This document shows, piece after piece, positions 57,101-64,000 of a stretch of DNA of 64,000 bases. The stretch's first letter is position 1, and each line of letters starts with the position of its first letter. The stretch is from Rhizoclosmatium globosum. Its lineage: Eukaryota > Chytridiomycota > Chytridiomycetes > Chytridiales > Chytriomycetaceae. Made by a program: the position numbers and the translations under genes. The notes under the pieces were generated by a model. That model searched no databases. It saw only the letters and a program-made list of their open reading frames with translations, and was not told the origin of the DNA. The stretch spans positions 85,233 through 149,232 of the forward strand of contig MCGO01000098.1 of NCBI GenBank assembly GCA_002104985.1, given 5' to 3'.

Positions 57101-60100
57101 TTAAGAAGCCAAACTTTGCAGGGTCTCTCCAGAGACTATATTGTTAGGATTCATGGTAGAAAAAGCAGCAATATATGCCTGCGTAAGCCAAGGGAAGCTG
57201 TGATGCACTTGTTCGGAAACCATTCTTCCCTGCACTGCAGAGCCATCCAGAGTGGCTGGGGCCCAAATTTGCACCTTTTCTTGGTCTCCTAATATACTTG
57301 ACTGTGTTGCCACAGTTTCACTCACTAATTTCCATGTTTGGTCTCGACTCCTGGATCCAAGGAATTGACCACTCTTCTTAAGTAAATTGAAAAATTAAGA
57401 AGCCAAACTTTGCAGGGTCTCTCCAGAGACTATATTGTTAGGATTCATGGTAGAAAAAGCAGCAATATATGCCTGCGTAAGCCAAGGGAAGCTGTGATGC
57501 ACTTGTTCGGAAACCATTCTTCCCTGCACTGCAGAGCCATCCAGAGTGGCTGGGGGCCAAATTTGCACCTTTTCTTGGTCTCCTAATATACTTGACTGTG
57601 TTGCCACAGTTTCACTCACTAATTTCCATGTTTGGTCTCGACTCCTGGATCCAAGGAATTGACCACTCTTCTTAAGTAAATTGAAAAATTAAGAAGCCAA
57701 ACTTTGCAGGGTCTCTCCAGAGACTATATTGTTAGGATTCATGGTAGAAAAAGCAGCAATATATGCCTGCGTAAGCCAAGGGAAGCTGTGATGCACTTGT
57801 TCGGAAACCATTCTTCCCTGCACTGCAGAGCCATCCAGAGTGGCTGGGGCCCAAATTTGCACCTTTTCTTGGTCTCCTAATATACTTGACTGTGTTGCCA
57901 CAGTTTCACTCACTAATTTCCATGTTTGGTCTCGACTCCTGGATCCAAGGAATTGACCACTCTTCTTAAGTAAATTGAAAAATTAAGAAGCCAAACTTTG
58001 CAGGGTCTCTCCAGAGACTATATTGTTAGGATTCATGGTAGAAAAAGCAGCAATATATGCCTGCGTAAGCCAAGGGAAGCTGTGATGCACTTGTTCGGAA
58101 ACCATTCTTCCCTGCACTGCAGAGCCATCCAGAGTGGCTGGGGCCCAAATTTGCACCTTTTCTTGGTCTCCTAATATACTTGACTGTGTTGCCACAGTTT
58201 CACTCACTAATTTCCATGTTTGGTCTCGACTCCTGGATCCAAGGAATTGACCACTCTTCTTAAGTAAATTGAAAAATTAAGAAGCCAAACTTTGCAGGGT
58301 CTCTCCAGAGACTATATTGTTAGGATTCATGGTAGAAAAAGCAGCAATATATGCCTGCGTAAGCCAAGGGAAGCTGTGATGCACTTGTTCGGAAACCATT
58401 CTTCCCTGCACTGCAGAGCCATCCAGAGTGGCTGGGGGTCAAATTTGCACCTTTTCTTGGTCTCCTAATATACTTGACTGTGTTGCCACAGTTTCACTCA
58501 CTAATTTCCATGTTTGGTCTCGACTCCTGGATCCAAGGAATTGACCACTCTTCTTAAGTAAATTGAAAAATTAAGAAGCCAAACTTTGCAGGGTCTCTCC
58601 AGAGACTATATTGTTAGGATTCATGGTAGAAAAAGCAGCAATATATGCCTGCGTAAGCCAAGGGAAGCTGTGATGCACTTGTTCGGAAACCATTCTTCCC
58701 TGCACTGCAGAGCCATCCAGAGTGGCTGGGGCCCAAATTTGCACCTTTTCTTGGTCTCCTAATATACTTGACTGTGTTGCCACAGTTTCACTCACTAATT
58801 TCCATGTTTGGTCTCGACTCCTGGATCCAAGGAATTGACCACTCTTCTTAAGTAAATTGAAAAATTAAGAAGCCAAACTTTGCAGGGTCTCTCCAGAGAC
58901 TATATTGTTAGGATTCATGGTAGAAAAAGCAGCAATATATGCCTGCGTAAGCCAAGGGAAGCTGTGATGCACTTGTTCGGAAACCATTCTTCCCTGCACT
59001 GCAGAGCCATCCAGAGTGGCTGGGGGCCAAATTTGCACCTTTTCTTGGTCTCCTAATATACTTGACTGTGTTGCCACAGTTTCACTCACTAATTTCCATG
59101 TTTGGTCTCGACTCCTGGATCCAAGGAATTGACCACTCTTCTTAAGTAAATTGAAAAATTAAGAAGCCAAACTTTGCAGGGTCTCTCCAGAGACTATATT
59201 GTTAGGATTCATGGTAGAAAAAGCAGCAATATATGCCTGCGTAAGCCAAGGGAAGCTGTGATGCACTTGTTCGGAAACCATTCTTCCCTGCACTGCAGAG
59301 CCATCCAGAGTGGCTGGGGCCCAAATTTGCACCTTTTCTTGGTCTCCTAATATACTTGACTGTGTTGCCACAGTTTCACTCACTAATTTCCATGTTTGGT
59401 CTCGACTCCTGGATCCAAGGAATTGACCACTCTTCTTAAGTAAATTGAAAAATTAAGAAGCCAAACTTTGCAGGGTCTCTCCAGAGACTATATTGTTAGG
59501 ATTCATGGTAGAAAAAGCAGCAATATATGCCTGCGTAAGCCAAGGGAAGCTGTGATGCACTTGTTCGGAAACCATTCTTCCCTGCACTGCAGAGCCATCC
59601 AGAGTGGCTGGGGGTCAAATTTGCACCTTTTCTTGGTCTCCTAATATACTTGACTGTGTTGCCACAGTTTCACTCACTAATTTCCATGTTTGGTCTCGAC
59701 TCCTGGATCCAAGGAATTGACCACTCTTCTTAAGTAAATTGAAAAATTAAGAAGCCAAACTTTGCAGGGTCTCTCCAGAGACTATATTGTTAGGATTCAT
59801 GGTAGAAAAAGCAGCAATATATGCCTGCGTAAGCCAAGGGAAGCTGTGATGCACTTGTTCGGAAACATTCTTCCCTGCACTGCAGAGCCATCCAGAGTGG
59901 CTGGGGCCCCAAATTTGCACCTTTTCTTGGTCTCCTAATATACTTGACTGTGTTGCCACAGTTTCACTCACTAATTTCCATGTTTGGTCTCGACTCCTGG
60001 ATCCAAGGAATTGACCACTCTTCTTAAGTAAATTGAAAAATTAAGAAGCCAAACTTTGCAGGGTCTCTCCAGAGACTATATTGTTAGGATTCATGGTAGA

Positions 60101-63100
60101 AAAAGCAGCAATATATGCCTGCGTAAGCCAAGGGAAGCTGTGATGCACTTGTTCGGAAACCATTCTTCCCTGCACTGCAGAGCCATCCAGAGTGGCTGGG
60201 GCCCCAAATTTGCACCTTTTCTTGGTCTCCTAATATACTTGACTGTGTTGCCACAGTTTCACTCACTAATTTCCATGTTTGGTCTCGACTCCTGGATCCA
60301 AGGAATTGACCACTCTTCTTAAGTAAATTGAAAAATTAAGAAGCCAAACTTTGCAGGGTCTCTCCAGAGACTATATTGTTAGGATTCATGGTAGAAAAGC
60401 AGCAATATATGCCTGCGTAAGCCAAGGGAAGCTGTGATGCACTTGTTCGGAAACCATTCTTCCCTGCACTGCAGAGCCATCCAGAGTGGCTGGGGGCCAA
60501 ATTTGCACCTTTTCTTGGTCTCCTAATATACTTGACTGTGTTGCCACAGTTTCACTCACTAATTTCCATGTTTGGTCTCGACTCCTGGATCCAAGGAATT
60601 GACCACTCTTCTTAAGTAAATTGAAAAATTAAGAAGCCAAACTTTGCAGGGTCTCTCCAGAGACTATATTGTTAGGATTCATGGTAGAAAAAGCAGCAAT
60701 ATATGCCTGCGTAAGCCAAGGGAAGCTGTGATGCACTTGTTCGGAAACCATTCTTCCCTGCACTGCAGAGCCATCCAGAGTGGCTGGGGCCCAAATTTGC
60801 ACCTTTTCTTGGTCTCCTAATATACTTGACTGTGTTGCCACAGTTTCACTCACTAATTTCCATGTTTGGTCTTGACTCCTGGATCCAAGGAATTGACCAC
60901 TCTTCTTAAGTAAATTGAAAAATTAAGAAGCCAAACTTTGCAGGGTCTCTCCAGAGACTATATTGTTAGGATTCATGGTAGAAAAAGCAGCAATATATGC
61001 CTGCGTAAGCCAAGGGAAGCTGTGATGCACTTGTTCGGAAACCATTCTTCCCTGCACTGCAGAGCCATCCAGAGTGGCTGGGGCCCAAATTTGCACCTTT
61101 TCTTGGTCTCCTAATATACTTGACTGTGTTGCCACAGTTTCACTCACTAATTTCCATGTTTGGTCTCGACTCCTGGATCCAAGGAATTGACCACTCTTCT
61201 TAAGTAAATTGAAAAATTAAGAAGCCAAACTTTGCAGGGTCTCTCCAGAGACTATATTGTTAGGATTCATGGTAGAAAAAGCAGCAATATATGCCTGCGT
61301 AAGCCAAGGGAAGCTGTGATGCACTTGTTCGGAAACCATTCTTCCCTGCACTGCAGAGCCATCCAGAGTGGCTGGGGCCCAAATTGCACCTTTTCTTGGT
61401 CTCCTAATATACTTGACTGTGTTGCCACAGTTTCACTCACTAATTTCCATGTTTGGTCTGACTCCTGGATCCAAGGAATTGACCACTCTTCTTAAGTAAA
61501 TTGAAAAATTAAGAAGCCAAACTTTGCAGGGTCTCTCCAGAGACTATATTGTTAGGATTCATGGTAGAAAAAGCAGCAATATATGCCTGCGTAAGCCAGG
61601 GAAGCTGTGATGCACTTGTTCGGAAACCATTCTTCCCTGCACTGCAGAGCCATCCAGAGTGGCTGGGGCCCAAATTTGCACCTTTTCTTGGTCTCCTAAT
61701 ATACTTGACTGTTTGCCACAGTTTCACTCACTAATTTCCATGTTTGGTCTCGACTCCTGGATCCAAGGAATTGACCACTCTTCTTAAGTAAATTGAAAAA
61801 TTAAGAAGCCAAACTTTGCAGGGTCTCTCCAGAGACTATATTGTTAGGATTCATGGTAGAAAAAGCAGCAATATATGCCTGCGTAAGCCAAGGGAAGCTG
61901 TGATGCACTTGTTCGGAAACCATTCTTCCCTGCACTGCAGAGCCATCCAGAGTGGCTGGGGCCCCAAATTTGCACCTTTTCTGGTCTCCTAATATACTTG
62001 ACTGTGTTGCCACAGTTTCACTCACTAATTTCCATGTTTGGTCTCGACTCCTGGATCCAAGGAATTGACCACTCTTCTTAAGTAAATTGAAAAATTAAGA
62101 AGCCAAACTTTGCAGGGTCTCTCCAGAGACTATATTGTTAGGATTCATGGTAGAAAAAGCAGCAATATATGCCTGCGTAAGCCAAGGGAAGCTGTGATGC
62201 ACTTGTTCGGAAACCATTCTTCCCTGCACTGCAAGCCATCCAGAGTGGCTGGGGCCCCAAATTTGCACCTTTTCTTGGTCTCCTAATATACTTGACTGTG
62301 TTGCCACAGTTTCACTCACTAATTTCCATGTTTGGTCTCGACTCCTGGATCCAAGGAATTGACCACTCTTCTTAAGTAAATTGAAAAATTAAGAAGCCAA
62401 ACTTTGCAGGGTCTCTCCAGAGACTATATTGTTAGGATTCATGGTAGAAAAAGCAGCAATATATGCCTGCGTAAGCCAAGGGAAGCTGTGATGCACTTGT
62501 TCGGAAACCATTCTTCCCTGCACTGCAGAGCCATCCAGAGTGGCTGGGGGCCCAAATTTGCACCTTTTCTTGGTCTCCTAATATACTTGACTGTGTTGCC
62601 ACAGTTTCACTCACTAATTTCCATGTTTTGGTCTCGACTCCTGGATCCAAGGAATTGACCACTCTTCTTAAGTAAATTGAAAAATTAAGAAGCCAAACTT
62701 TGCAGGGTCTCTCCAGAGACTATATTGTTAGGATTCATGGTAGAAAAAGCAGCAATATATGCCTGCGTAAGCCAAGGGAAGCTGTGATGCACTTGTTCGG
62801 AAACCATTCTTCCCTGCACTGCAGAGCCATCCAGAGTGGCTGGGGCCCCAAATTTGCACCTTTTCTTGGTCTCCTAATATACTTGACTTGTTTGCCACAG
62901 TTTCACTCACTAATTTCCATGTTTGGTCTCGACTCCTGGATCCAAGGAATTGACCACTCTTCTTAAGTAAATTGAAAAATTAAGAAGCCAAACTTTGAGG
63001 GTCTCTCCAGAGACTATATTGTTAGGATTCATGGTAGAAAAAAGCAGCAATATATGCCTGCGTAAGCCAAGGGAAGCTGTGATGCACTTGTTCGGAAACC

Positions 63101-64000
63101 ATTCTTCCCTGCACTGCAAGCCATCCAGATGGCTGGGGCCCCAAATTTGCACCTTTTCTTGGTCTCCTAATATACTTGACTGTGTTGCCACAGTTTCACT
63201 CACTAATTTCCATGTTTGGTCTCGACTCCTGGATCCAAGGAATTGACCACTCTTCTTAAGTAAATTGAAAAATTAAGAAGCCAAACTTTGCAGGGTCTCT
63301 CCAGAGACTATATTGTTAGGATTCATGGTAGAAAAAGCAGCAATATATGCCTGCGTAAGCCAAGGGAAGCTGTGATGCACTTGTTCGGAAACCATTCTTC
63401 CCTGCACTGCAGAGCCATCCAGAGTGGCTGGGGGCCCAAATTTGCACCTTTTCTTGGTCTCCTAATATACTTGACTGTGTTGCCACAGTTTCACTCACTA
63501 ATTTCCATGTTTGGTCTCGACTCCTGGATCCAAGGAATTGACCACTCTTCTTAAGTAAATTGAAAAATTAAGAAGCCAAACTTTGCAGGGTCTCTCCAGA
63601 GACTATATTGTTAGGATTCATGGTAGAAAAAGCAGCAATATATGCCTGCGTAAGCCAGGAAGCTGTGATGCACTTGTTCGGAAACCATTCTTCCCTGCAC
63701 TGCAAGCCATCCAGAGTGGCTGGGGCCCAAATTTGCACCTTTTCTTGGTCTCTAATATACTTGACTGTTTGCCACAGTTCACTCACTAATTTCCATGTTT
63801 GTCTCGACTCCTGGATCCAAGGAATTGACCACTCTTCTTAAGTAAATTGAAAAATTAAGAAGCCAAACTTTGCAGGGTCTCCAGAGACTATATTGTTAGG
63901 ATTCATGGTAGAAAAAGCAGCAATATATGCCTGCGTAAGCCAGGGAAGCTGTGATGCACTTGTTCGGAAACCATTCTTCCCTGCACTGCAGAGCCATCCA
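53912..64000. repeat. Tandem satellite array, about 294-bp units, 34 full copies plus a partial
   Basis: Units starting at GGATTCATGGTAG recur every 293-295 bp (for example 53912 and 54207) until the window end, where a 35th copy is cut. Copies are nearly identical. The main variable site is the tract after GAGTGGCTGGG: GGGGTGTC in the first four copies, later G4C2, G4C3, G4C4, G5C2, G5C3 or G5TC. Each unit has two inverted repeats: GTCTCT-CC-AGAGAC, and CTTCTTAA / TTAAGAAG with a 13-nt AT-rich loop (first at 54140-54168). Frames of 74-88 codons recur on both strands but depend on the variable tract and lack a proper ATG on the plus strand, so coding is unlikely. Confidence 0.95.

Noticed and set aside
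54176..64000. Repeated 83-88 codon plus-strand and 74-codon minus-strand frames in the satellite as a gene family
   Set aside because: The plus frames start at TTG rather than ATG and break whenever the G/C tract changes length. The minus frames simply follow the conserved DNA. Identity is at DNA level, including non-coding parts.
53912..64000. CRISPR-like array
   Set aside because: Whole units of about 294 bp are repeated without unique spacers, in a eukaryotic genome. This is a satellite.

Overview
This window is nuclear DNA from a fungus, most likely an early-diverging zoosporic (chytrid-type) lineage. The placement is an inference from gene content and structure, not from a database match. 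Genes are dense on both strands. Introns are short: those I could fix by splice sites and reading phase are mostly 44-92 nt, with outliers of 187 and 228 nt. Nearly all are GT-AG, and two are best explained as GC-AG. Core eukaryotic genes are present: RNA polymerase I subunit RPA135, mitochondrial aconitase, Derlin, TDP1, ALKBH1 and transgelin. TTAGGG repeats occur inside the window.

Layout. 0.1-1.5 kb: membrane protein with a Cys-rich ectodomain and a C-terminal SH3 domain. 1.6-8.4 kb (minus): BRSK/SAD-like kinase, then RPA135. 9.2-16.4 kb: small coiled-coil ORF, unknown multipass protein, ALKBH1, a second 2OG-Fe(II) oxygenase, and PH-like gene A. 17.4-22.1 kb: large GPI-anchored PAN/Apple-module surface protein. 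22.2-28.9 kb: YeeE/YedE transporter, mini chromodomain protein, small secreted protein, aconitase, Derlin. 29.3-39.8 kb: NB-ARC-type STAND protein, disordered protein, TDP1, and a zinc-ribbon/RING-like/TIR protein whose coding exon is split by a 1.7-kb segment with telomere-type repeats at both ends. 40-53 kb: PH-like gene B, a PaaK-like adenylate-forming enzyme, an apparent TLC-heme peroxidase fusion, transgelin, PH-like gene C, a membrane amidohydrolase and a multipass protein. 53.0-64.0 kb: a gene whose 3' end runs into a tandem array of about 294-bp units that continues past the window end.

The most interesting content is: the RING-like/TIR protein carrying the conserved TIR glutamate, with an NLR-like STAND gene 3.2 kb upstream; the 1.7-kb segment inside the TIR gene; the TLC-peroxidase fusion created by a GC-AG intron; the exon-shuffled surface protein; three PH-like paralogues in one window; and the satellite array growing out of a coding region.

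Several genes (SH3, kinase, 2OG oxygenase, PAN protein, Derlin, TIR) need exactly one or more missing single bases to read through. All nine events are in the same direction. This most likely reflects a lightly polished long-read assembly, so these genes are annotated as CDS rather than pseudogenes.
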